A stretch of 64,000 bases of DNA from assembly GCA_013076295.1 (NCBI GenBank), contig RQOL01000616.1, forward strand, positions 4,430,392 to 4,494,391, written 5' to 3'. This stretch comes from Sanderia malayensis. Its lineage: Eukaryota > Cnidaria > Scyphozoa > Semaeostomeae > Pelagiidae. The translations under genes were made by a program, and so were the position numbers. How positions within the stretch are numbered: the first letter of the stretch is position 1; each line of letters starts with the position of its first letter. Shown here in pieces: positions 41,835-54,004 of this stretch. The notes under the pieces were generated by a model that was not told the DNA's origin, searched no databases, and was given only the letters and a program-made list of their open reading frames with translations.

Positions 41835-42709
41835 CTATTAAACAACAAACATTTTAAGAACTTGATGTTTAGCAGGTTATTGCAGTAGTTTTTAGAAGTT
41901 AAAGCTTATTTTTGAATGATGACTTGATATCTTCACCTGTTAATCTCTCTAAATAATAAGAATAATCTTATTTAAGTGTTTTTATATAAGGAAACGAAGT
42001 CTTACAATGTCTAGAAATACGCCTTATAATTACTAATCCATTTGAGTTTTCTGCGTATCAGGCTTTATCTTGAATGCATTAACCCAGCTCTTGTGCTTGT
42101 CGCATATGAGACAGCGGTTCGAGTACGAGTCTCATGCAGGTTGCAGAAATTAGATGACTTGTAGTGGAGGAAATATAAGAACGGACGACTCGATACCCCC
42201 GTGGTCTACAAGAGAAAGTCCTGGAGATGACGGATTTTTTTGTCTTCCCGGCTCGAAATAGTTTTTCGCCGGAAGCCCCGAAAGCCACCCTCTTCGCTTA
42301 AATGTACTGAATTTGTGGGTACATCGGGGAAATTCTGACTCTTTTCCCATTAGAACATATGTCGCTTATAACGCAATGTCGTGTTGGGTTTTTCCAATGC
42401 AGGAAGGAAACGTCCACACGTGTACCCAGAAAAAGAAATTTGAAAGCGAGGCTGCCTCGTTGATCACCTGCTGGAAATCTGTTCCATGCATCATCCGGGA
42501 ATGTTGAATATCAGAGACGTGGCAGAAAACACAGGCCTATTACTTCCTGCAATATGAACATGGAATTATTTTGTTGTGTGCTATATGTTACTTCATAGAA
42601 TTGTTACAGTGCATGAAAGTGGTGTTTACATTGAATACGATAGAAAAAGAATATTTTTACAGCTCAGAGGAGTTATTTAACTGGTAAATATCCTTTTAAC
42701 TAAATAATA
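41835..42709. other. Spacer between NUP58 and SEC24
   Basis: Holds a degraded SINE at about 42075-42335 and the SEC24 leader. No gene is seen. Confidence 0.5.
42075..42335 (+). mobile_element. tRNA-derived SINE, older copy
   Basis: It shares several blocks with the element at 49010-49268: a head with a good B-box (GGTTCGAGTAC, 42116-42126), the block tctacaagagaaagt, a block near gtcttcccgg...tttttcgccgga, and the end gggtacatcgggg. The A-box region is degraded. Confidence 0.55.
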
Positions 42710-45700
42710 ATGAACATGAATGCGTCGCAACAACCTCGGCCCACAGGCATGCCATCATGGCCACCACCAACTTCAACTGGACAGCCACCTCAGCCTGGTT
42801 CTCAGGGCATGAATCAAAGATTTGGACCTCCAAAGAGCTCAGGTGGACAGCAGTATATGCCACATGGTCAAAATATAAGACAATCAGTGCCAATGTACAG
42901 TCAAAATGGTACAAACACGCCCCCTTCTTCAATGAATCCACATTTGAACAGTGTCTCTCAACAAGGGAATATACCAGGTCAAAATCCAGTCAGTCAGGTA
43001 AAGCGTAACTATTTTATAGTTACTTGGTGTATTGTTTTCGATAATGATAAGCATATTTAAACATATTTTTCTCTCAATGTGAAGTAGCGTTCCATTTGAT
43101 ACATAATCAGCTGATTTTTTTTCAAACAAAAAAACAATTAATTTTATAATAACATTTAGGTGATCTGAGATTTTTCCATGATTAATAGAGTAATTTTACA
43201 GAAATGTATAATGATGTGTTAGGTTTTGGTTTTATTTTCCTTACTTTAATTCTGATCTCAATTTATTAGATGAGTAATCAGATGTCTGGAATGCAAATCA
43301 ATTCATCAAATTATCCCAGCAGTCAAGCTCCACCTTTCAGTCAACCGGGATCATTTGCACCTCAGAAAAATGTCCAACAAATGCAAAATGCTCCATTATC
43401 TTCAACTAGTGGATCTACAAGTACCTCACAAAGATTTGGAGGCCCCCCAGGGCCAGGAATGCGATCTGGCCCTCCTAGTGGACCAATGTCTGGTCCTCCT
43501 AGTGGACCAATGTCTGGACCTCCTGGTGGACCAATGTCTGGGCCTCCTGGTGGACTAATGTCTGGGCCTCCTGGTGCGTCAATGTCTGGACCTCCTGGTC
43601 CGCCAATGACTGGACCTCCTGGTGGACCAATGTCTGGACCTCCTGGTAGACAAATGACTGGTCCTTCTAGCAGACAAATGACTGGTCCTTCTGGTGGACT
43701 AATGACTGGTCCTCCTAGTGGCCCTTCCAGCAGTCAACCTGGCAATTTAATGTCAGCTCCTTCAAGTGCACCAGGAATGTCGATGGGAGGTATGCCACCA
43801 TCTTTCTCCATTCAAAGCTCTGCTGCACCATCGTTATCAGCTAATAGTCTCTCAGGACCACCAGTTTCTGGCCAACCACCCATAATGACCGGTGGTGGAA
43901 GACCAGGACAGTTTCAAGGAAAACCTGGCTATCCTGGACAAGGTGAGATATGTTTTATATGTAGATAAACTTTTAAGAAAGTGCATTGATCATTGGAGTA
44001 ATATGATGCAAGACATGGAAAGCTCTTAAATCGATGAGATTAATCTTTCCAGCTCCTCCAATGCCTGGGCAGTCTTATGGTAGTCAACAGCCAGGCTTCT
44101 CTGGACCTCAAATGGGTTCTGCAGGACCGTCAATGAGTGGACCTGGCCCACAAGGAATGCAGAGAGGTGGACCAGGACAAATGCCACCCATGTCTGGCAG
44201 CGGTATGCCAGGAGCTGGTCCAATCAGTTCACCAATGCAGCAGCCTGCAAAGAAGATTGATCCTGATCAAATGCCAAGTCCAGTAAGATATTCTAATGTT
44301 GCAACTAACGCTCTTTGCATCCTATGCAATTGAGTTCTTCAGTTTTTTATAAGAATATAGTTTCTAAGAATATTGCGGCTCAAGTTCTCCAAAGTTTAAG
44401 AATAAAGCCAGGTTCAGGTATCACCAGGACTAAGATTTCTATTCATTTGAGCTCTCTCACAAAGACAAATCAAGAGTCAGTTAACATAAAACTTTTACAA
44501 ATATTGAGCCTTGAAATAATAGTATTCTTATGAAAAAGTGTGTTTGCCCATTTGTCTATCTTGTCTCTCCAACTTATCTGTTTCAATCTTGTCTTTTTCA
44601 GGTTCAAGTGATGAATGATGACCAGAATATTTGGAACACCAACGTTTTTCAAACAAGTGTCAGAGGAAAGCTTCCACCATTAGTGTCAAGCAAATACAAA
44701 GTACAAGATGATGGTATGGCTGAAACATATTGTTTTATCATCTTTTGATTTATAAGCAATTTTTTGATTGATTCATCTTATCATGAGACTAAATAGAGAT
44801 TTTGTTCTTACAGGTAATTGCAATCCAAGGTATATGAAGTCAACACTGTATAATATTCCATGTAATCAAGATATATTGAAAGAAAGTAACATTCCTCTTG
44901 CTGTAATGGTCACTCCATTTGCTAAAATTCCAGATGCTGAGGTACTGATTTATCATAGTTTTATTGTTTGTTTTGGATATACAGTTGACTCTCACTATCT
45001 CGAACTCGCAGGGGAAATGGAAATTTGTTTGACACAGCGGGAGTTCGAGATATCCGAACTTAATTCACCCAACTAGAGAACTAGGGGAAATGGGAATCTG
45101 TTTGAAATAGCGAGTTGTTCAAGATAACCGATTTCGAGATAGCGAGATTCGACTGTATGCTATATTGTTGTCGCTCTTTGCTATTTTTATGACAGACTGT
45201 TTGTGAGCATTGGTTAAATTTACTTCATAGAAAACTCTGCACGTTGTTGATCATGGTGTAAGTGGTCCAGTGAGATGTAATAGGTGCAAAGCATACATGA
45301 ATCCTTTCATGCAATTCATTGACGGTGGTCGTAGATTTGTTTGCAACATTTGCAGTCATTCTTCAGAAGGTATCATTCACCATTTACCAATTTACTTCAT
45401 CGATATTTGCACGTTCTTAAACCTCTCCCTTAAACTACTTGTATTGTATTATGTTGTACTGGATATCTGCATTCGCGTTTAATGCGTCATTTCTTTTTAT
45501 CACAGTGCCACAAGAGTACTTTTGTCATCTTGATCATCAAGGCAGAAGGGTGGACATCTATGAAAGACCTGAATTGTGCTTCGGTTCTTGCGAGTTTGTT
45601 GCAACTACGGATTATTGTAAGGTACGTTGATATCACATACCTTATTTTTTGCGCCGCGTCCAACAAGCAACCTTTCAAACGTGCTAGAATTAGTAACGCC

Positions 45701-48700
45701 CAGGGCGTTTGATCGAGGAAATACTTTATCTCTGTCCATGCTCCACGTTGTTTATTTAACCAATCGCATTGTGCGTTTTAAACGAGGCTTGTAGATATAG
45801 CATCTGAGTTAGTTTGTATAATTTTAATCGTTTTGTTGTCAGGATGAGAAATTTCCAAGTCCGCCTGCATTTATTTTCATGATTGACGTCTCGTATCAAA
45901 GCATCCAATCAGGAATGGTCAAGCGCCTGACGCAAGAACTTCACGCAATATTGGACAATCTTCCAAAAGAGGCTGGCATGGAAGAGAGTTTGATAAGAGT
46001 GGGATTCGTCACTTATAGCAATAATTTACATTTTTACAATGTTAAGGTATGCTACTACGCTTAGTACTACAAATGTGATTGCTAATACGTTCTTATTCAG
46101 TTTTGCGTTTTATCTTCTGTTTTGGATTTACTTATATTCAGTATTTGTTGCCACATACTGATACTTAATTATGCCATACTGATACCTCCAGTGTTTAAGA
46201 CGAGCCGAAAATAATCCCTGAAGTTTGTCAATTTGTTTCATTTTATTTCCTTAGGATAACCTTGCTCAGCCTCAGATGATGGTTGTTTCGGATCTCAATG
46301 ATGTCTTTGTCCCTCTGGTCGATGGGTTCTTGGTTGATGTGAAGAAAGCAAGATCAATTGTCGACAGGTAATGCTGTCTTTTATGCTTTTCATTCGACTC
46401 AAGACTTCGAAAAGACGCTTCTTAACTTACCTGTTCTATTCCGTATTTTAGCTTGCTGGATATGATTCCGGAAATTTTCAATGACACCAGAGAAACTGAT
46501 GTGATTCTTGGCCCAGCCGTACAAGCCGGAATGGAAGCCTTAAAGGTTCGTTATTTTATGATTAATATGTTCGTATGCTTTCTACTGGATGCTTCTTAGT
46601 TTATTATTAGTTTATTGAAGCTTATGGTTGTTTGGCTGCGCTTGTAGGCTGCTAATGTTGTTGGAAAAGTCATTGTCTTCCATTCATCTCTACCCATTGC
46701 TGAAGCTCCGGGCAAATTAAAAAATCGAGAAGACAGAAAGCTGCTGGCAACCGACAAAGAAAAGGTAAGAAAGAATTGCTTGTTCTTATGCTTAGTGTCG
46801 AATATTACGAGTTGCAACTGAATCAGGAATGTGTAACATTGAAGTTGAGTTTCGTAATTTTATCTTTCAGACTATATTGCTGCCACAGTCGCCATATTAT
46901 CACAATTTGGCGAAGGAGTGCGTATCGAATGGTGTTTCAGTTGATTTATTTCTATTTCCAAATTCATACATCGATATTGCTACTATAGGATTACTTGCTA
47001 CTCAAACTGGTGGACAGATTTACAGATACTCGTACTTCAAAGACGCCACACATGGAAGACAATTTATAGAGGATTTGAAGAAGAACCTCAGCCGAGAGAT
47101 TGGATTTGACGCCATTATGAGGCTGAGATGTAGCACAGGACTGAGGCCAGTCGAATTCTTTGGAAGTTTCATCATGAACAACACAACCGATGTTGAACTT
47201 GCATCTATTGATTCTGATAAAGTATGATAATTTATGTTACTCTATGATAATTTATGTTACTCCATGTTGGCTTTCTGATGGAACCTTTTCATCGTTTCTG
47301 CAATGCATGTCTGCTATATTGTCGTATCTTCTCTTGTTGTAAGCTGAAATGATTTTATTGCAGGCAATATCGATTGAAGTAAAACACGATGATAAAATAC
47401 CAGAGGATGGTGTTGCATTTGTCCAGTGTGCACTGCTGTACACAAGCGTTGGTGGTAAAAGGATGCTGAGAATTCATAATCTTGCTTTCAACTGTTGCTC
47501 GCAATTAGCTGAACTGTATCGATGCTGTGAGTTGGACACTGTGATGAATTTTCTCTTGAAGCACTGTAAGTAAACAATGACTTTTTAATTTAACCGCTTG
47601 TCACATGTTGGTACACAATCATTATCTATTTCTCGGCATATACTGTTAATAAAGGTTGTTATTTTTTCGATTTCAGCACTGAGGCAAGTTCTCTCCTCGA
47701 ATCCACAAGCTATCAAAGACAGTCTTGTTCAACGATCCGCCCAGATGTTATCATGTTATCGACAGCACTGCGCAACTCCATCTACATCTGGACAGGTAAT
47801 TTGAGATGCAAGAAGCCCTTTTTTTATTTTATTTTAATCGTATTTAAAATCTCTGACTATGCATTTTAATTTTGCAGCTAATTTTGCCCGAATGCATGAA
47901 ACTTCTGCCCTTGTATATGAACAGTTTGGTCAAATGTGACGTATTAGCAGGAGGTAAGCGTTGATTTTGAGTCATTTGAAGTTGTATATAAGTGCACAAT
48001 TGTGAATGATAGACTAAGAGTGCTTCTTTTGAATAATTCTGTTTATATTTAGGATCAGAAATGAGTTCGGACGACCGTGCCTTTCTCATGCAAGCTGCTT
48101 TGTCAATGAATACACTCGCAACAGTTCCATACATATATCCAAGACTCATACCATTGGTATGTATCTATTGTATCATATCCCAATCATGTCATGCCACCAG
48201 GAGTACCACCACCTTGTTTTTGCTTGCTTTACTTACATGAATTTTTTTCGTTTACAGCACAATATCGACCTTGATCATGATACTGAGATGGTTCCAGATA
48301 TTGTACGCTGCTCTGTTGAACGAATGGAAGACAGTGGTGTTTATTTACTAGGTATTAGTCATTCAATTTTATGTCTATGATAGTAATGACGATCTCGTGT
48401 TATTAACGTGCGACGAGGAAAGGGTAATTTGCAATTTTCAAATGCAGTTAATAACCAGAGAAGCGACTGATATTAACACGACAAGCTAAAGACATGTTTA
48501 GTGACACATCTACAATGCGGAGCTGGATTTTTAATTGGCGATATGTATTACTTAACGTGTCTTCAAATTGTCGTGTTCATATTGGCCATCTCTTTGCATA
48601 TAAATTTCATGTTGTCTTTGAAAACAGAAATTACAATCGCTTTATTATAAATATAAATGTATCTAATTGTTTTGCTGTCTTTCTAGAAAACGGTATATCC

Positions 48701-49880
48701 ATGTTCATGTGGGTTGGACTACAAGTAAGCCCAGATATTCTTCAACAGTTGTTTCACGCGAATACAATTGGACAGGTTGATATAGAAATGGTACGTTGTA
48801 TTACTCTACTCTATATATAATTAATTCTTTATGCTCTATTATGCAATAGGATTCAGTTTCATAAGCCAACAATGTTGATTCTTGAAACTCATTGGTATGG
48901 TCTTGAAAACCTATAATTATTCTTGATCTTTGATTTTCTACCGAGTGGTTTATCGATTCTCGCACAAATCCAGAATTGAAGCCTTAGTGTTTACCAACTT
49001 GTTAGTTCAACTCTTGTGGCGAAGTGGTTGGCACTTGTGCTTGCCGCTCGTGGAATCACGGATCGATTCCACCGAGCTCCACTTGAAGTTGAGTCGAAGT
49101 TGAGTTGAAATTAAATGAGGGCCGGTACGCCGAGGATCTACAAGAGAAAGTAGATCCCCGGCGTACCGGGACTTTTCGTCTTTCCGAGAGAATGATTTTC
49201 CGACAGAAACGCCGAAAAACCATCCGCGTATCGTACTCAACTACTAACTCTGTTGGTACACCGGGGTGACGAGGCCAACAGTGCCGATCTGTTCATATAT
49301 ATCCAGCGACATCTGCTTGGTGACTCGCCACCGATAAATATAGATACGTCAAAATATTTATCTGGAATTGTGTGCACAGTCTTTCCAATTGTGGGAGTGA
49401 GCTATACGCATGCGTATTCATATCATTATTTATTCTTTGTCTTCAACACTGCATCATTGAATACTATTGTCACACACACCCGAGAAGCATCCTTATAAAA
49501 TATAGAATATGCTATCAAATCTGTTGACCGATCGTATTCGTTTACAGACTCAACTTCCTGAGTTGGACACACCATTGTCAAAGAGAGTGCGATCAATCGT
49601 AAATGAAATTCAACTAAATGGACAAAGGTGTCTCAAGGTAAGCATCATTGCTCGTTGCATGCATCCCAGGCTGAGGTAGCAAAGGCCTATTGTTTTAGTT
49701 TATCAGAAGAATATTCAAAGTTTGATTTTCTTGCAGTTGACTATTGTTCGACAACGTGACAAATTGGAACCGTGGTTGAAACATTACTTGGTGGAAGACA
49801 AAGGATTCCATGCCAATCAAATGAGCTATGTGGATTTTCTTTGTCATATTCATAAAGAGATTAGAAATCTTCTAAATTAA
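42710..49880 (+). CDS. SEC24: COPII coat cargo-binding subunit SEC24, C/D type
   Basis: Cargo adaptor of the COPII coat at ER exit sites. Twenty exons: 42710-42997, 43270-43942, 44053-44282, 44602-44713, 44814-44941, 45231-45369, 45506-45621, 45843-46046, 46255-46367, 46452-46545, 46648-46764, 46871-47221, 47364-47565, 47677-47795, 47878-47953, 48053-48156, 48258-48351, 48687-48790, 49548-49637, 49737-49880; 1165 residues. The N-terminal third is Pro/Gly/Ser/Met-rich and disordered. Then come the zinc finger ([21 protein letters not shown]), the trunk starting FIFMIDVSY, the conserved [10 protein letters not shown] and [13 protein letters not shown], the helical domain, and the gelsolin-like end ([22 protein letters not shown]). 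Sequence through the zinc finger and trunk fits vertebrate SEC24C/D better than A/B. Confidence 0.95.
43463..43730 (+). repeat. 24-bp Pro/Gly repeat array in SEC24 exon 2
   Basis: About ten to eleven tandem copies of a unit encoding GPMSGPPG or close variants ([16 protein letters not shown]). Copy number probably varies between individuals. Confidence 0.85.
44982..45155. mobile_element. TA-flanked MITE in a SEC24 intron
   Basis: A 174-bp non-coding element bounded by TA (44980-44981 and 45156-45157) has terminal inverted repeats: left cagttgactctcactatctc, right (reverse complement) cagtcgaatctcgctatctc. The CAGT ends and TA target fit the Tc1/mariner-pogo class. Confidence 0.8.
49010..49268 (+). 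mobile_element. tRNA-derived SINE in a SEC24 intron
   Basis: The head has an A-box-like TGGCGAAGTGGTTGG (49017-49031) and B-box-like GGATCGATTCC (49060-49070) at tRNA spacing, so it derives from a tRNA and carries a pol III promoter. The body contains a strong hairpin at about 49120-49170 (gccggtacgccgaggatcta against its complement, loop aagagaaa). It lies between exons 18 and 19 and leaves the splice sites intact. Confidence 0.7.
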
Positions 49881-50369
49881 TACTCAGTCATAATATTTCG
49901 TACAAAAGCAGGTATGTTTTGCTTTATATTACCAAGCATTCCATCTCATACATGGCTTTCCAATATTTCTCTTGCCAGCTGCAATCTTTTTAGATATTTC
50001 AAGTATTTTGGTAAGGCATATAAATTAAGTTCACTTTACTCGAGTCATCGAATACCGAATACCTGGCTCTTATTTACTGAAAAACTTGCCAAAATGTCTA
50101 GCATGTTTAAAATTGCTCCGAAATCGACCCTTTTATTGTAACTCATTGACGAATAGTTGCATAAATCGATCTGTTTTATGCAACTTTATTAGAAAGTTTA
50201 AGAGCAAGATAAAGAGTTACAAATTACACATTGTATGTCGGATAGGAATTTAATTAAAATTAAATATCAGAGATGTTTCATGATATATTTTTGTTTTTAA
50301 TTGTCTTTCCTATAGTCAGTAAAATATTTGCCTTTAGTGCCAAGGGATGAGAGATATTTTTGAGTTTTT
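49881..50369. other. Convergent spacer between SEC24 and the F-box gene
   Basis: The 3' ends of both genes face each other here. AT-rich, and nothing else is seen. Confidence 0.5.
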
Positions 50370-53300
50370 TCAAATTAGCAATCGTCTCTGTGGTCTTCCA
50401 AAGTTGTCAAATTCTTCGAGGTTGCTATGTGGTAGAGTTACCGTGATAAACGTACTGCTGTTTATTGATGTAAGTATCTCTGAAGTCAGATTTCGACAAT
50501 GGCTGATTGATAAGAACTTCAACGACTTGAGACATTTCGTTAAGGTCAACACACCTTCATTTGTCAATACTCTGCTGAAACTGAAAGAAGAAGGGATAAA
50601 GATTACAATCTTTCACAACTTCAAATGGCTTTCTTGTTTGTTAAGTGGTTACAGTTCTCTTCTAACCTGAAGTCAATATCTTTCAGACAGGATAAAGATG
50701 TTGAAGATGCAATTGCTTGCATAAGATCGTCTGTCAATGCATTTCCATCATTACAGGAGCATATTTTCAGGTATTCTAACTTCCTCAGTTGACATATGCT
50801 GTTTTGAAGACCTTTATCCGAAATATTTCTACACCATGAAATCTCCAGCTTACGTATACCAGTTGCCTTCCAATTTATGTTCATTACGAATTCATCTTTT
50901 AATTCGGTACCATTGAAACAAAGCTCCACGAGTCCATGACACTGTTGTAGTACTTCCTTTAAGCCTTTACCTGAAATATGAAACATGACCTTAATCCTCT
51001 CATAATTATTATCTGATAGGATTGCTTTGTATGATAAGTTGATGTTGTTTGACTGTAATTCTCATCATACAATACAGTGTTGTTTTACCTGTAAAGTTAC
51101 AGCAATGCTTAAGAGAAAGGCATTGCAGATTACTGCAGTTGGATGCCATCAATTGCATTGCTCTGCAGTCAATCGTCTTGCTGTTACTTATTTTCAATAT
51201 CCTCATGCTTAAGAGTGAAGCAAATAGCTCTTCAATTGTACCATCGTCAATTATTTTATTTGTTGCGTGGAATTCCCGAACTGCCACCAACCTTGGACGT
51301 ATGATTTTCATTGCAGATTTCACTCCACCTGTATGCCTCATGCTCAAGAAATGCAATTTAGCAGGAAATGAATTTATCAAGTTATTATCGCTGAACTCTC
51401 CAATGAACGTACAGCGGTCTAAATTCATCGATCGAAGGTCTTTGCATTTGCTTAGCTCGCGTAAGATTTGTGCAGTTATAACGAACTCTTGAAGACTGAG
51501 TTTACGAATGGAATCAATGAGGTATGTCCTTATAATGGATTTCGTTTTATTCTCATCAAAATAATATCGATATGGTGTCAGATCTACAACTCTCCATAGG
51601 TCTCTGTCAAGAGCAAGCCTTCTCCATGTCTTGCAAGTCCTTGATATTCTTATCAATGTGCGAATATTTGAATAGCTTAAAATCTTGACCATGATATTGT
51701 CTGGCAAACAATGCACTGTTAAAGCTTCCTGGTGGATTTCTTGCTCACGTGTACACTTAGCTCCAATAAGTATGGAAACGCCTGATGAAAAATGGCGTCT
51801 AGAAGTGGCCCTAGGCCTGAGAAAGAAAATTTACATAACAATATAAAACTACCAAACCGGTTTCAATAGCGAATATATTTAGCATAAATATACTCAAAAT
51901 TTCATACATATTCAAATGAAAACATAATTTAAACTATATCATAGTGTTTTGCAATAATATTAAAAGAAAACTGCGAAGAGGTCCCTTAAAAAATGTTTAC
52001 GAAAATTTATCGAAGTGGAGTAATCAAAGCGCCAATAATTATAATTTCTTTCACTCAAAGCCACGCAAATTCTCTGTCATTTAAAAGAGAATGTTTTAAC
52101 ATTTTGAAAAATATAAGAATTATTTAGGTAACTGTCTTGACCCTTTACAATTCACGGTTGAAGTCTTTGTTTGCAACTTGAGAAGCACATGTTTTGTTTT
52201 TAAAATTTCAAAGTGGGTTTTAAAAAATAAAATTTTCGTTCATTTCAGAAAATGTTAAGCCCTTAAAAATTATATCAAATTATAATATTTGAAACAAACT
52301 ATAGGAATATCCATGTCGGATTTTTTGTTATGGCGCTTAACCTTCTTTTTTTACTCTGGAAAAAAAATTACGGAAAAATGGGTCTTGTCCAATCACATTC
52401 TTAAAATGATAAACAAAGACTTCAACCGTGAATTGTAAAGGGTCAAGACAGTTACCTAAATAATTCTTATATTTTTCAAAATGTTAAAACATTCTCTTTT
52501 AAATGACAGAGAATTTGCGTGGCTTTGAGTGAAAGAAATTATAATTATTGGCGCTTTGATTACTCCACTTCGATAAATTTTCGTAAACATTTTTTAAGGG
52601 ACCTCTTCGCAGTTTTCTTTTAATATTATTGCAAAACACTATGATATAGTTTAAATTATGTTTTCATTTGAAAATGTATGAAATTTTGAGTATATTTATG
52701 CTAAATATATTCGCTATTGAAACCGGTTTGGTAGTTTTATATTGTTATGTAAATTTTCTTTCTCAGGCCTAGGGCCACTTCTAGACGCCATTTTTCATCA
52801 GGCGTTTCCATACTTATTGGAGCTAAGTGTATGACCTACCTTCGATTCTTGCTTTTCATTGTATTGCTTATCATGCATCTGTGAGGCAAGATGTAGACAC
52901 CTGCAGTTTTTGTTGTTCTCGTTTTTAAAATTGGAATATCTTTCAGTGAAGAGATTATCATGATCTTCAAAGTCTACCAACTCTTTGACATCTTCCTGGG
53001 GCTCTTTGTTTGTATTTCTTTTTCCTAAATCTTGTATTTCTCCATGCTGAGAAGCATTCCCGTTTGTTTCTAAACATTTGGCATCTTGGAAACTTTTTAA
53101 GAGTACCTTCGGTTTCGTTTCTTGTGAAGAATATGTTGAAATATCATTGGCAGGGATTGAGCCAGCTAATAGCTTGGAACTTGGCTGTAGATGCCAGCTA
53201 ATAGCTTTGTCTCTTTGCAAGGTAATTGCATTGTTCGTGTTAACATTTTCCAGGCTGAAAGAAAACGAAGCTATGATGATCCTGAAATTTGTGAAGGAAG

Positions 53301-53460
53301 ATTGTAAAAGAAGACGAGAAAACATTTCTTCCCACCTCGCTTTTTTTAATTCCAAAACAGGTATTGTATCTTTAGAAGTCATCTTTTTTCTTTTATGAAA
53401 CTGAGCTCTGGAAGTAAATAATGTTGTGTTGTTGTCTGAAACTGTATTTAATGAATGCAT
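50370..53460 (-). CDS. F-box and leucine-rich-repeat protein, interrupted by a palindromic element
   Basis: Likely substrate receptor of an SCF ubiquitin ligase. Model of four exons: 52840-53460, 51089-51728, 50667-50970, 50370-50580; 591 codons if all splice. The first 207 residues are polar, Ser/Lys/Gln-rich and unrecognised. The F-box follows at about 213-255 (CLPDNIMVKILSYSNIRTLI, WRRLALDRDLWRVVDL). Leucine-rich repeats of the CC type then run to the end (LRSMNLDRCTFIG, LQCLSLKHCCNFTG, IRKLEISWCRNISDKGL, LKFLSISHCRNLTSE). The start could be 53460 or the in-frame ATG at 53382. The 1111-bp first intron is nearly all one foldback element, and the 33 nt of intron outside it read as in-frame codons, so the insertion may have hit an exon. 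Exact FBXL orthology is not clear. Confidence 0.75.
51752..52831. mobile_element. 1.08-kb foldback element with 421-bp inverted arms
   Basis: Left arm 51752-52172 and right arm 52411-52831 are almost perfect inverted copies (one mismatch noticed around 51905), with a 238-bp AT-rich unpaired centre that has no useful open frame. Outermost bases are TA on both sides followed by CACTTAGCTCC, so a TA target duplication of the Tc1/mariner kind is likely. It is a non-autonomous long-TIR or foldback transposon, and near-identity of the arms suggests recent activity. Confidence 0.85.
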
Positions 53461-54004
53461 GTGGATTGGATGGGATTGGAAGAGTTGATTCCAATTTCGA
53501 TTAATGGAATCTCGTATTCAGAAGACGGGATTCGATTTAGACATGTTCTTTTTTGTATCAAGGCATCAGAGCGTAAGGCTAAGAAAATTGAATTCAATTA
53601 AAACTATCTACCATATGAGCAACAATTTTGAATTTAGCTAAATTGATGCTAATTTTTGAACCTGTAATCTCGTGTTGATAGGGATTGGCTAGATGGGTTT
53701 GAATTTGATAGTTAAGCAGAAGGTCATTGTTGAAACCTTGTTCTCAATTGAAGCTGTTTTGTGCTTTAAGATCACAACACTTTTTTTAACAACAATTACC
53801 ACCTGCAGCTCTATTGTCTATTTAGCCAATGAGCTATAGGCTGTGACAAGTAAAGCTCTCAAATTAGAAATGACCGCAAAACTAGTGGAGCGTAACAAGC
53901 CTCGGTACCAGGCTTATCGGCAACTCTTAGTTGCAAAATGTTGAGTTTATCCTTCTTATAATATTGGTTTTTCTTAACTTTTGTAGAAGGAATTCTCTCT
54001 TGTC
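53461..54004. promoter_or_regulatory. Divergent spacer between the F-box and M13 peptidase genes
   Basis: 544 bp between the start codons must carry at least part of both promoters. No clear box motifs are seen. Confidence 0.35.

Noticed and set aside
43355..43558. Plus-strand [15 protein letters not shown] repeat frame
   Set aside because: Alternate frame of the SEC24 Pro/Gly repeat.
49010..49082. Functional tRNA gene
   Set aside because: Boxes are present at tRNA spacing but the acceptor stem does not pair, and the sequence continues into a repeated SINE body.
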